Shown: piece after piece, positions 1 through 10,991 of the stretch | How positions within the stretch are numbered: position 1 is the first letter of the stretch | Layout: each line of letters opens with the position of its first letter | Assembly: GCA_034008185.1 (NCBI GenBank) | Contig: CM067082.1 | Coordinates: forward strand, 129,333,988 to 129,397,987 | DNA: 64,000 nt | Direction: 5' to 3' | Source: Gorsachius magnificus | Taxonomy: Eukaryota; Chordata; Aves; Pelecaniformes; Ardeidae | Notes under the pieces: model-generated | What the model saw: the letters and a program-made list of their open reading frames with translations, nothing else | Told to the model about the DNA's origin: nothing | Database searches by the model: none | Position numbers and translations under genes: made by a program

Positions 1-428
1 AACATTTTATTTAATACAAAGTTAAGAACAGCTGAATTGAGAACATTTTACAAGGAAATGTTCTAATTTATCATGAGTTGTTTTGACATTGTTTGACAGC
101 ATTTTTCCCTTTGCCAGTGAAATTTCAGCAGAGTTGACACAAGAGGCTGCTTGTACTTACCCAGCAGCTGAATCCCCGAATTGCCATGGCTTAAAGCCAA
201 GCTTGAATGGCTTCACTGCCATTCACACCTGAGCTTGCTCAAATTAACTCCATACTTTTTCATTTATACAAGAGATTTAATGGTGTCACTGGCGACTATC
301 AGATAGATCTGTTAATAAGACGTTCTTAGCATTTCCTGTAACCTACTAAAGGTATCAAAAATGAACTTGAATTGTGCATCTCTTTCAGTCATACTCTGAT
401 AGCTCCACAGAGATGCCTCTGAGTGTAG
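1..428. other. Unique AT-rich non-coding DNA
   Basis: I see no gene, repeat or RNA in this stretch. It is AT-rich, has no long open frame and no recognisable transposon end. Confidence 0.5.
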
Positions 429-908
429 GTGAAGGCGGGATCAAGAATTTACCAGCAGAAACCCTGTCCTGCTGAAAACTTGCCTTTTGCGTATTTTTGT
501 AGCTTTTCTTTTCCCTTCTGCAGGAACATTTGTTCTCATGGGTGGTGGATTACTACCAATAATGAATGCCACAGAAAGGTCGCATATGCCAGATTCCAAT
601 TTGGCCAAGATAACTTACCTGCCACGGTCATCTCTCTGCAAAAAGGAGACAAAGCAACTTCTGCCTTCCATCATTACCACCAGCACTAATATTGGTATGA
701 GCATTACCATCACTGTAGCTTTTCACAAGGTCAGGTTCAAATCTAAATTCTTTCCTAAAGCAATAATGAAAATTGGACCAAGCTCTCCTGCAAAACCTGT
801 GAATGCAGAATATCTAGCTTTAGTAGGCTGTGCCCCTCCTTTTGTGGATTCAGAGTCTGTATACAAGCCAAGAACGCTTTCTCTGGTGTGAGAGGGCATG
901 GTAAGCAC
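429..908. other. Unassigned segment open on both strands
   Basis: A + frame is open for 134 codons (487-891), overlapping another of 86 codons (429-689). The - strand is also open for 61 codons (908-723) and then, after one frame change near 745, for about 40 more. A good acceptor-like tract (pyrimidines then CAG, ending at 523) precedes the + frame. On the - strand, 17 bases (635-619) lie between an acceptor-like CTTTTTGCAG and a donor-like GTAAGT. I recognise no domain, signal peptide or family in any frame. It could be a decayed pseudogene, an exon of an unknown transcript, or chance. No function is proposed. Confidence 0.2.
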
Positions 909-3879
909 AGCAAAGACAAACTGACAATATATAAATAATTTAAGGAAGTTGTACTAATTCTCAAAACCCAGTAGTGAATGAAAAAAAAACCCCAGTCCAC
1001 ACATCGTACTTTTTAAACCTAGCAATTTTTAAATGAAGTCTTATATGATTTGTGAAGTTTTGGGGTTAGCAGTGCTACTAGTATTTTCAGCAGCCCATGC
1101 TAACTCTCTAGTTACGCGTAGAAATAATGTACTTACCTAAGTAAATTGGCTTAGGTGAATTAGCAGCTTACAATGTATATGTGAGAGGAGACAAAGATAT
1201 GGCTGCTACACATGGACTCCAGGAAAATTTTCTATACATATTTAAATTGGAATATCTCAATACAGTTTAAGATTTGTGTTCCTAATTTTCACCAGCTATT
1301 TTTTCCTACCTCATTCTCCACTTTGTTGTTTTATCTTTTATTATGTGATTGTGAATCTGTGAATGAAATAAGGAGTAACAAAGTAGAAAGTTGAGCTTTA
1401 TATCAACTCTTAATTGGAATCAATGGAGTCATCTGCAAAAATTCAGGGGACAGTAAAAAAAACCTTTTTTTTTTTGGGAGTAATTTCACTGAGCGAAGTT
1501 TAAAAATGCTGTACATTTTACCAGGTATAGATCTCATAACTATAGACTCATTTGTTCCTATTTTTGATCTTTAGCAAAGATATGCTATGCTATTAACTAT
1601 TTTTTTTTTAGTATTTCAGAATGGAAAACCTGTTCAAGCACTTTTTATTTATATGCTCCTTTTTTATAGAACTCTGACATCAGAGTACATCAAGTAATGT
1701 GTCTGATGCCACTAAAACATGTATTTGAATGTAATTGCAAGGTAGACTAAGAGAAGCAGAGGGCATACATTAGTAGAAGTAGCTATTGGAAGCAGCCAAA
1801 ATGATAGAACACCTTAAAGGTAATTGCAAGGGAAATGAATCCATGTTAGAAGTAAAATACTTAAAACATTCCCTGGTGTGAAAGTCCTCTTTAGTTGCAA
1901 TGGTGCTAGCAAGTGCTCCTGTAGTACTTTCTTACAGTGTGTATTTTCTACTGTCAGATAAGATAAATGGAAATGTCTTTTTGTTCATTGACAGTATTGT
2001 CCCTTCTGACTGAAACATTTTATTCAAGCCTGAAATTTTAACCCTGCTGACATGAAATCATAGTTTTCTGTCATCATGTCAGTGACCCACATTAATGTTA
2101 TAAAAGTGTTGTAGAACAGCAGCACCTGAGTTCTAGTTTTTGTAAAAAAAAAACCTTTGTGGAAATTGGGCCAACAGCATAAATTTAGCACAGACCTTAC
2201 TGCTAATGCTATATCTGAAAAATGCTTATCCTGAAAGCATACTCCATGCCACAGACAAGCCGTGCGATATCTGGAAGGATTCATTTTTTTAGTAACCCAC
2301 TTCTAGTATAGCAGCATGATGTGAAAAGATGCTCTGGGGAAATTTATTTACATTTAAAAATAATTCATCTTTAACAATTTAAATGATGTGCTTTATAGAG
2401 TTATATTATGTTTAGTTATAAAGAAAATTATCCAGGGCCTCATGTACTTGGTAAATTATGAAGATGCTTTTGCTTCCTCTGGTCATGTGGAGTAGATCTT
2501 AGACAAGCAAACATTTTGAGGAAGCCCATAGTTGGACTTTGATTGAATGTAGGCAAAATTGGAAAGATCATAAAGACCTAATTTTATATTTTTCTTCATG
2601 CAGAGACAGTTAAGGTTCAATTTTCTGATTTCTGTTGCCTGTTCCCCTGTGTCTTGTAGCAAACAGTACTTTACCTTCTGCACGCTGAAGTGCATGTTCA
2701 TGGCAATTAACAACTGTAGTGACATTTTAAAAATCCCACATGAAGAGAGAGTTTATTATGTGCTCCTTATTTACCTATGTATTAGTATGAACCAGCTCCC
2801 TTACAGAAAAATGTGTTTTGTATTTGGCTTCCTCGTTTACTCTCTGTCAGAAACTCTTCTCTACTGCTAAAACAATTAGCTTGTGGTCTCATTTGCAATT
2901 CAAGTGACATTCTTGCCGAAATGCTGCATTTCTCATGTGCCTAGTATACCTATTTAACACCTTATTGATAGTAAAGTTCTGATAACTTAAAAATGAAATA
3001 AGTATGAAAAACAAAAACCCTGTTTTTATAATGTTCTCAGTTTGCTTTATTACTCCAAGTATGTTTCCTCAACACAAGATGCACGTGGAATTAACCTACT
3101 GTTAATTGCAAAGGTATTCACATTCACAGCAACAGAGGAATGGCAAAATGATAACTCCCCTATATATTTTCTATTTTAAATTCTGAATTTCGTTAGCCTG
3201 TGTCCTGAGCTGAAGTGATCCTGAGCTGTTACTGAATGGGAGACCCTTACTATTTTACCTGTTGCTGGCTGCTTTGAGAATCATCCCAAAACAGCACCAG
3301 TGAGTTTTCCTAATGGAGCAAACTGCATCCCTTTCCATCTTCCTGCACCAGTCATTATTCTATCAGCAGCTGACTTTGTTCACTCTTTAAAGGGCTGGAT
3401 TAATTTGCCTAAATAGTCTATACGCTAAGAGAAAAATAATGAGAATCTTGGGGATTGGAAAACCAGACCAAAATTTGGCTGGTGAAAATTTGTGGAGCTC
3501 TACTGCCGTCCATGGGTACAGTTATTCAGATAAAATAAATGGAACGGTACCTCTGCTTTGCCCAGCTGAACATCTAGTCCATGTTTTTGTTTTGTGAGAG
3601 AAGTGACTGGCTAATGATGCTTCTTTTATTATTATTTGTATTTTCTTGGTGATTTTTGAAATAAGGTTAGACTGAAATAATGATAGTAGTGGCTTTTAAA
3701 AGTTACTCTGTACAGCTAAGTACATTTTGCATTAGCATTATTTAAATTACAAACACATAACAAAATGGGCAAACGAACAAAAATTCCAGGTAGACCTAAC
3801 CTCTCTGTGTATGTAATTTAAATTTTATTTAAAGAAATTTGTTTCTTTAAATATGCAGGTTGGGATAACCAAGAATGAG
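909..3879. other. Unique AT-rich non-coding DNA with short homopolymers
   Basis: This stretch holds short A and T runs (for example near 1466 and 2144) and scattered short frames with no recognisable product. I see no transposon end or RNA gene. The part at 3180-3560 is slightly less AT-rich and reads like old unique or very decayed repeat DNA that I cannot place. Confidence 0.45.
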
Positions 3880-4456
3880 TTAACAGCAGCTCTGTGAGGG
3901 GAAGAGGGACTGGGCTGACAAGCAGAGGACCTGGTATGAGGCGAACACAAAATCAACAAGATGGAGCTTAAGCAGGGCCACCTCCAGCATTTCCATGTAA
4001 GCAAGAAAGTGCTTTTTTGGCAGGCACCCCCCAGACCCTCTCTGGGAAATCAGCATGCTGGTGTGCCTCTCTGAAGTGCCTGTACACTAATGCACCCAGC
4101 ATGGGGAATAAACGTGAGGATATCTGTGTGTAGTTGTACGGCTAAAGTCCTGTTGGGATCACAGAAGCTTAGTGGCATGGCTCAGATGAATGGAGGGTTG
4201 CAATGGAGGGATACAGGCTCTTCAGGGGAGACAGGCCAGGAAGGTGAGGACAAGCTGGTCTTTATGTGAGAGAACAGCTGGAATGCATGGAGATTGATGA
4301 TGAACTGACTGAAAGCTTATGGGTAAGGATTAAAGATCAGATCAATATGGCTGACATTATAGTGTCTGCTAAAGGCCACCTGAAGAGGAAGAATAAGTGG
4401 ACTTGGCCTTCTACAGACAGCTATGAGTAGGCTCATATTCACAGGCCCTGGTCCTC

Positions 4457-4834
4457 ATGAGGGAGTTCAGCCATGCTGTTATCTGCTTGAGAAACAACAC
4501 AGTGGGGTATAAGCAATCAAAGAAGTTCCTGGAGAGAACTGATGACGACTTCCTGACCCAAGTGATAGAGGAGCCAATGAGGAGAGGTGTTCTGCTGGAT
4601 CTCTTACTCACAAACAAGGAAGCGCTCATTGGAGATGCAAAGGCTGAAGGCAGCCTTCGTTGCAGTGACCATGACATGGTGGAGTTCAGGATTCTGAGGG
4701 GAGACAGCAGGGCAAAAGGCAAGATCACAACCCTAGACTTCAGAGAGCACATTTTGGCCTCTTTAAGGATCTTCTTGGAAGAGTCTCATGAGATAAAGCC
4801 CTGGAGGGAAGAGGGGCCCAAGAAAGCTGGTTAA
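4457..4834 (+). pseudogene. CR1 ORF2 fragment, C-terminal AP-like endonuclease
   Basis: The 125-codon open stretch matches the end of the CR1 endonuclease. Visible motifs are FLTQVIEEP (residues 32-40), LLLTN (49-53) and GSLRCSDHDMVEF (65-77). This includes the SDH triplet (70-72) that supplies the catalytic histidine region in AP-type endonucleases. The ATG at 4457 is not a real start; it only follows a frameshift upstream. The frame differs from the family after about residue 96, which points to a small indel. The protein would be a non-functional fragment: the N-terminal catalytic motifs lie in broken frames upstream and the reverse transcriptase is absent. Confidence 0.88.
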
Positions 4835-5021
4835 TATTCAAAGCTAACCTCCTCCAAGTAGTGTCAGGGTGACTGAACACTGGAACAGGTTGTCCTGAAA
4901 GACTGAATGTCTCCATTTTTTGAGATATTCAAAAGCCATCTAGACACCGTCTAGGTGCCACTGCTTAAGCAGTGGGGTTAGATAAGATGACCTCCAGAGG
5001 TCCCTTCCAACCTCAACCATT

Positions 5022-5050
5022 TTGTGATTCTGCAATTCGGAGATTCTGTG
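5022..5050 (+). repeat. CR1 terminal octamer-like repeats
   Basis: Three imperfect units of the type GATTCTG close the CR1 copy. This short 3' microsatellite is a hallmark of CR1 elements and fixes both orientation and end point. Confidence 0.85.
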
Positions 5051-5167
5051 AACTGATACATAAAGATTAAGAAACAGTTTACTTGACCTACACTTAAAAA
5101 TATACTTAAGATAGTGTACAGGATAATAAATTCACTAAGACAAATATTGGTCTTATTTAAACTGACC

Positions 5168-5203
5168 ACACTATTCCCTTCCAACCTATCCTATAATCTT
5201 ATA
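5168..5203 (+). repeat. Possible second CR1 3'-tail fragment
   Basis: CCCTTCCAACC at 5176-5186, followed by a run ending in CTATAATCTTA, echoes the CR1 3' end about 170 bases upstream. It could be a tiny old CR1 piece or an independent chance match; only about 30 bases support it. Confidence 0.3.
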
Positions 5204-5912
5204 TTTGATAATTTGGTATAGTTTTATGCTATGAATTAGTAGCTATTTCTAAAAGACAAAATTGTATCCATAATGTGTAGCATCTAGAGAAAGCGATCTA
5301 TTCTGTTATTAATACAAGTTATCCTCCAAATGAAATTGAAGCAGGGAGATAATCAGAAGGTAGAACTACAGCTGTGTTTGGTATATGGCTAATCAAAGAA
5401 AGAAATTGTTTGCTTTGATTCTCATCCTATTGTCCTGCAAAGAATTAACCCGAGCAGCTGACAGTCTAAGCATTTACCTTGTGAATATGGAAATCAAGGA
5501 AAAAGAAAAATGCAAAAATCACCATAGCACAATTACAACTGCCCCTGAAAAATGAAATAACATAAATAATAATTTATTTCCTCAATGTAGGTTTCAAGGT
5601 TAAAAAAAAAAAAAAGATTTACAGCTTGGCAGATTTATCAGTGGTCTTTGTTATCAGCGCATGGTCAAGATTTATCACGTGTGTAAAAATTCACCTTTAA
5701 ATTATACAAAGCTTCTCTTCCTGGTGAAAGTAACTCCAGAAACTTGACACTAGTAGCAACGAATACCTGTGTCCCACTTCTACACAGTGGACATATGAAT
5801 AGATACCGATAAAGCCAATCTGAACTCTTCTGCTAATCCTTCCTGAGGCACTATGTTTTTATTATTCAAGCTGGAACGGTGCAGTCTCCTAGCTACCAGG
5901 CTCTATTATTCT

Positions 5913-5953
5913 GTGCATATGTGTGTGTTTGTGTATGTATATAAATATATAAG
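5913..5953 (+). repeat. GT/TA-rich microsatellite
   Basis: An impure (GT)n tract passes into (TA)n. This is a simple sequence with no coding meaning. Confidence 0.7.
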
Positions 5954-6041
5954 TAAACCGTAGAAGAAACTAGGACTAACTGTTCCAAGGACTAAATGTT
6001 CCAAAACTCCTTGGCAGTCAGTAGACCAGAATCTGTATGTC

Positions 6042-6059
6042 TTTTTTTTTTTTTTTTTT
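6042..6059 (+). repeat. T homopolymer run
   Basis: An uninterrupted run of 18 T. On the - strand it would be an A run, but no retroposed body is recognised beside it. Confidence 0.75.
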
Positions 6060-6849
6060 AATCTTTTTTTAAAAAGAAATGAGATGTTTAAAAACAAACG
6101 GTTTCACTGACTGGAGAATACGATCCCATTTCCAAGGTGTAGCAGCGAAATGCATAGATGTCTGTAAAACCTATATTTTGGGTACTTAGGCACTGGTGTA
6201 AAAGTTCTATGTGCCAGTGGTGCTCTGAAAGGTGTAGAACTGTACATCCAGAAGGAAATTAGGGCCCTGATGCAGACAGACTAGCAAGATTTTAAGTGGA
6301 GGCAGCTCTGTAATGTCATGTACTCTGTTCTATAAACTATATTGATTTTGCATTTTTCACATTAAATACATATCTGATTTTTTTTTCCATAGAGCAATAG
6401 ATGATTAAGCCTGTATCTGCCACGAAAGAAGACAATATCTAAGGAAATGCTTAGTGTAACAGCTGTAACAGGGGGATTCATGCAGCCTGAACTCCTGGCC
6501 ACAATATACCTGTCAGGGTCCTGAGGGCACTGCTAGGCCTTACTGGCCCTGACCAGTACACATTACTGTGAACAAAATTTGCAGGTTTTTAAGAGACTAC
6601 AAAGAAAGGTCTGGCTCATTAACTGTTCCATAACTATTCTGGTGGGCCAGAGACCATCCATAAGAGGGAGAGAACGAACTGGGATTTGACAGGGGAGTGA
6701 ATGACTGCAGATATGGGCTCTGTCTGTGGTCTGAGATTGAAAAGAGGTTAAGAAGAAGGCCTAAGGATGTTACCCATGTGCTCTCTGTTTATAGTGCAGA
6801 CTGTGCCCATGGCTGGGCTCACAGTGTCATCAATATAGGCTCCTAGTTT

Positions 6850-7330
6850 ATGTGACATTAAAATGTTACTCTCCCACAACCCTGAAGCCCTCAGTTTCTG
6901 CTCCTGAGGGGTCGGCTTCCCCCGCTGGGGCGGTCACCCCCAGCTCAGTGGCTGCTCCCCCAGCAACTGAGGCAGCTGGGGCCCAGCTGCAACGCAGCCA
7001 GGGCAGCTCCTCCAGCGGCTGCCTGCTGCTCCGAGGCAGGGGCTTGGAGCAAACGCCAGCCCATCTCTTCCCAATCACCTTCTCTTCGCCCTTGTGGATC
7101 CACTCAGACTATTTCCTGCCTGGTGCTCCTCAGCTGGCGAAGGTTTTGGCAGGCAATGTGGCGCTCACACTGGTGTCAGAGCCAGCTGGGCAGTTCATAG
7201 CCTTCCCCTGACATGGGGCACCCCGCAGCCCCCCCGCTACCACAGCCTGCCAGGTCTGCCCAGCGGTGTGGGAAGGCAACCTGCATCAGGGTGGTTCAGT
7301 AGCAGCTCGTGAGGGCCCAGATGCAAGCTG
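6850..7330. other. GC-rich, CpG-poor segment
   Basis: About 480 bases stand out as clearly GC-rich against AT-rich flanks. CpG is present but far below what the base composition would give, so this is not a classical CpG island. One + frame (6852-7211, 119 codons) is rich in Ala, Ser and Pro, and - and second + frames overlap it, as expected by chance in GC-rich DNA. It could be a decayed retrocopy, an old LTR piece or an isolated GC-rich patch. No promoter motif or family is recognised. Confidence 0.4.
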
Positions 7331-9679
7331 CCCCAGAGAGGAGCTGCTGGCTCTCCACCAGTGATATGTGTGAGGTGAGTTTAATTTAGGCACCCAAGCT
7401 GTGCTGATGCTGTATGTAAGCCACACAGACAGGCAGGCCAGGACTAAACAGTGGGTTTGGACCCATGTTTAGAGTACGGATGTAAAATTCAGCAGCCTGT
7501 AGAAGGTCTGTGGAGCAGGATGTGCTTTAGTCAGGGTGACTGTGGCACATTGCCATACACCTGACTTTTCCTCCTCATACACGTGTTGAGCTGCCTTAGG
7601 AGCTAAATGGGGAATTGCTCTTTCCTTCATTTATGGGCAGAAGAATTCATGACCAGTATATCCATACTTTTTCTTTTTTTTTGCTCAAAGACCTAATAAA
7701 CCTGCTTGCAGTAGGCCAACAGGAGTTCCTGAGGGTGGTTCCTGAAAGGCCCAAAGCATTTCTCTCTCAGGAGCGTGGTTAGAAGTCACCCATCATGCTG
7801 TGAAACCTCTAAGGGGCTTAATACACAACAAAGATAGAAAAGTCCTGCTATAAGATAAGTTTTCATGCTTTTTGCAATAATGCAGAGAACTGCTAAACAT
7901 TGCAGTTGTCTCTGAGCTCACTATCTATTTGTCAGGGATGAAATTGCAACTTTTCAGTACTTCCACCTCCATTAACATGCTTCCAAGAGAAGCAGAGCTT
8001 GAAAAATGTGTTAAACATTTTTTGCTGCACCATAAAATGTCTTAGCTCCCATTTAATTTTATCCATGATTATTTACAATAAAATGACTTTCATCTGCCTA
8101 TAAATCCTTACCTGGTACATTCTTTTTAAATTGCTTTATTAATCCTTAGTTATTATTAATTAGAAATGGCACAAACAGCACAATCATTTCCTTAACTCTG
8201 GCCGACAGCTGGGCTTTAATAGACTACAAAGCATGACTTTGGTTTCTGGAATTTATTTTTCTCCTGCATTAGCAATGTTACATGGTTGAAGACGGCGAAA
8301 AAAAGCGGAGAAATATTTCCGAGTGTCATTTTTAACTGTAGTGAGACAATGTTTTATTATAACTATAATGGATTGAAACTCATGGTTTGTTTTTAAATAA
8401 TGCAGGCAGGCAAAGCAGCTAGCAGCTTTTTATTCTTAATTATTCATTTTTTTAAAAAAAACTTTCATCGCCTGTCCCTTACATATCAGTTTGCTAGTCT
8501 GTAACCAGTAACACTGGTCCCTTTCTGCCAAGTTCGTGGGACCCACAGGTTATATCATGTATAAAACAAATCACATAATTTTCTTACACTGACAATTGAT
8601 CAGGCAGAACGCTTACAGTTAACAGTGCAAGATCTTGGTAATTGCTTGGATCAGGAAGAGCTCGATATTTCCCTAGATTGGTGCATCCTCTTCATGTGCT
8701 TGCTGACCATGTCTCTCTGACTTCTTTTAGTTGCCTGCCAGAAGTCTTACTGATGATATAAAAGGTATGTGAATAACATTGAGTACCAGGGATGAAAGAG
8801 CTTTCAGCTTCTACATCTAAATAGCAAGCAGAAGAGTGGAGAAACACTAATAACTCTGAAAATGTTTGAAATCTTTGCATTTTGTGCATGTCACACAATG
8901 ATTTTTTTTTCCTGAACAACTTAGTTACTACTTTTAATGATCTGCTCCATCTAATCTGTTAGCCCACAGAGTAAAAGTGTGACTGGTTTTGCAGCTGATA
9001 TTATCCTACTCTCATGTGAGCCATAGATCCTGCTCCAAAACACAGGAGAACTAAAGAACTCCAATCTTCTTCTCTGTCCAAGCTTTTATCAAGACTGCTT
9101 TGGAAATTTGAGAACTCTATTTACTTCTGAATTAAAGAAGTTCTTTATAATTGAACCTAGAGTTTTGCTAATATAATCAGGACAAAGGATATAAAATTGG
9201 AACGCAATGGAAAACCTGTCATTTAGAGAGAGATTAATTTACAATGTAAAAGTAAGAAATATGGCCCAAGGACTATGATAATGTTCTGGTGAAAGAATTA
9301 TAATGGAATCTTTTATAAAGGGGTTTGTGTTATTGACATAGTCTTAAACATTTACATAAGTGTGCAAGGAAAGGAAAATGAGGAATTGCATTTAGACCAG
9401 GCCATAAATTAATAGTAATAGAGATCTGATGCATAGCATTCAGGAAAACTGAGAAAACACAGTACAAAAAGAAACATATCATTGAAGTGAAGTCTAAAGA
9501 ATGATCAAGACATAGGAACTTGTATTGAAACTTATATTTCTTTTAGACAAAGAAACTTAATTTTTTAGAATAGTTGTTAATAACTGCTATTTCATTAATT
9601 TTTAACTAAGCTGATAATGTCTATAGTATTTGTTCAAGAAGTAGGGTTTCATACCTAAGGCTAGGAAAAAAAGTCTGTC
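7331..9679. other. Non-coding DNA with a candidate conserved element
   Basis: No gene is recognised. The part at 8150-8450 has the look of a conserved non-coding element: TTAATTAG and TTAATTATTCAT homeodomain-like cores, balanced composition and several CpGs (8290-8325) in an AT-rich setting. The remainder is unique AT-rich sequence. Confidence 0.35.
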
Positions 9680-9795
9680 TTTGCCCCCAACTCCTTGTGT
9701 GACCTCGAACAATTTGCTTTTCTCTGTGTTTAAGCTTTTGATTCCTAATGTGTACAGAGGCACAGCCTTACCTCAGAGATACAGTAAAAATGTTA
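9680..9795 (+). repeat. MIR-like ancient SINE fragment
   Basis: TTGTGTGACCTCGAACAA (9695-9712), followed by CTCTGTG, ATTCCTAATGTGTA and GCCTTACCTCA, lines up in order with the core and 3' part of the MIR SINE (tgtgtgacct..., ctcagtttcctcatctgtaaaa..., acctacctca). Identity is low, as expected for such an old element. A chance partial match is possible. Confidence 0.42.
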
Positions 9796-10722
9796 TTGTT
9801 GGCGATTTGTTGAAACACTATAACCATGGGATACCTAACTGAAAGTTAATTTTTGTGGTATTCTTTTTCTTCCCACTCTTTGATCAACTTTGTTTTTACA
9901 TTCTTGGAAAAGTAATCCCTATAATAATACCTCAGCTTCTTTCTTCTACGTACAAGTCCTTATGCAGACTACCATTCACAGAACTCAATGGTATAGCTGG
10001 AGTACCCAAATACTTCATCCTCCCAGCACCCCTCATTCTATTTTGTAGGTTTTGAATTGTATTTTTGTGTGTTCTGAAATGTATGCCACAGATTGTGAGT
10101 TCCTGAGAACAGAGAGTAGCTTCCTAGCTCTCTATTTCTTCAAAACCTACTGTAAGGACCTAGTCTTTGAGCAAGGCATAGAGACTTGTGTGCCAAGGAT
10201 TAGCTATTTAATACAATAAATTTTCATTGTGACACATATTTATGTGTATACTTTTTGCCTCCATTTTTCACTCTTTAAAATGGGTCTAAAAAGATTTGCT
10301 TACACCTTGGATGGGGTTCCTGAGATTAAATTGGTCATGGGAGTTTTTGCATCTGGAGAGCACCAAGTGTTATGAGAGGGACATAGAGTCAGGGGGATGT
10401 ACAGCTACACGTAAAATTCCTTCCCAGTACATGCAATTCCTGTTTTTGCAAACTAGGAATGAGCTTGGCACTTTCAACCAATTACTGCTGAGACAAAAAC
10501 TTGGAAAAGTTTTTCTTCCAGTTTTATTAAATCAGCCCAAGCTATATAGAAGAAAGAATCTCCTTTCTACATACAGCATTATGCTCCACACCGTAAACTG
10601 TCAGAAACACTTAACTTCATGCTGAAAATGTTTTATATCTACTCTGTTTCTCTCTTGATATTTGCAATTGTGAAAAAAAGAAAGGACAAGTAAAGCAGTT
10701 GTAGGTTATCCTCGCACCACAC

Positions 10723-10754
10723 AAAAAAAAAAAAAGAAAAGAAAAGAAAAAAAA
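10723..10754 (+). repeat. A-rich (AAAAG)n simple repeat
   Basis: A run of A followed by AAAAG units. It could be the tail of a lost retroposed element, but no body is seen upstream. Confidence 0.7.
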
Positions 10755-10968
10755 TAATCTTTTCAATTATAAATAGTGAATTCTATGAAACAGCTGCAAC
10801 ACTTTTCTGAATTCTTTGTTTCTGACTGCTTTCCCTTCATGCCTTGAGCAACCAAAAGGATTAATGCTGGGTAGTTATTTAAATATAGTTACTTGCTAAA
10901 AATCCTCTGCCAAGATCAGAGAAAAGGGATTAGGATTAAACTGTTCTAATCAAAAGTAGTATGGGTTG

Positions 10969-10991
10969 TTTTTTTTTTTTTTCTTTTTTTT
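10969..10991 (+). repeat. T-rich run
   Basis: A T run broken by one C, followed by CTGATAG. It resembles a splice acceptor tract but no exon is recognised after it. Confidence 0.65.

Larger units (their letters stand above)
3880..5050 (+). mobile_element. CR1 LINE copy, endonuclease half joined to 3' end
   Basis: This is a chicken-repeat-1 type non-LTR retrotransposon in + orientation. The 5' part (about 3880-4456) reads like CR1 ORF2 leader and N-terminal endonuclease sequence, broken by frameshifts. 4457-4834 is the C-terminal part of the endonuclease. From about 4860 the sequence jumps to the CR1 3' untranslated region, with an ending of the type CCTCCAGAGGTCCCTTCCAA (4991-5010) and terminal GATTCTG/ATTCTGTG repeats (about 5026-5050). 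The whole reverse transcriptase domain, usually around 2 kb, is missing between these parts. The copy is dead. The 5' boundary is approximate; the 3' end is clear. Confidence 0.93.
5204..6849. other. AT-rich non-coding DNA with simple repeats
   Basis: No gene is seen. The stretch contains an A run (5602-5615), a GT-then-TA-rich tract (about 5913-5953) and a T run (6042-6059). The part at 6500-6560 has a short inverted repeat (GTCAGGG at 6512 and CCCTGAC at 6546) and is richer in GC, perhaps the edge of an unknown old element. Confidence 0.45.

Noticed and set aside
4411..4752. 113-codon - strand frame
   Set aside because: It is antisense to the CR1 endonuclease fragment, which accounts for the sequence.
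6852..7211. 119-codon Ala/Ser/Pro-rich frame
   Set aside because: Several frames are open at once in this GC-rich patch, and no motif or start signal is seen.
10723..10754. Possible retrogene A tail
   Set aside because: No retroposed gene or SINE body can be seen upstream, so only a simple repeat is reported.
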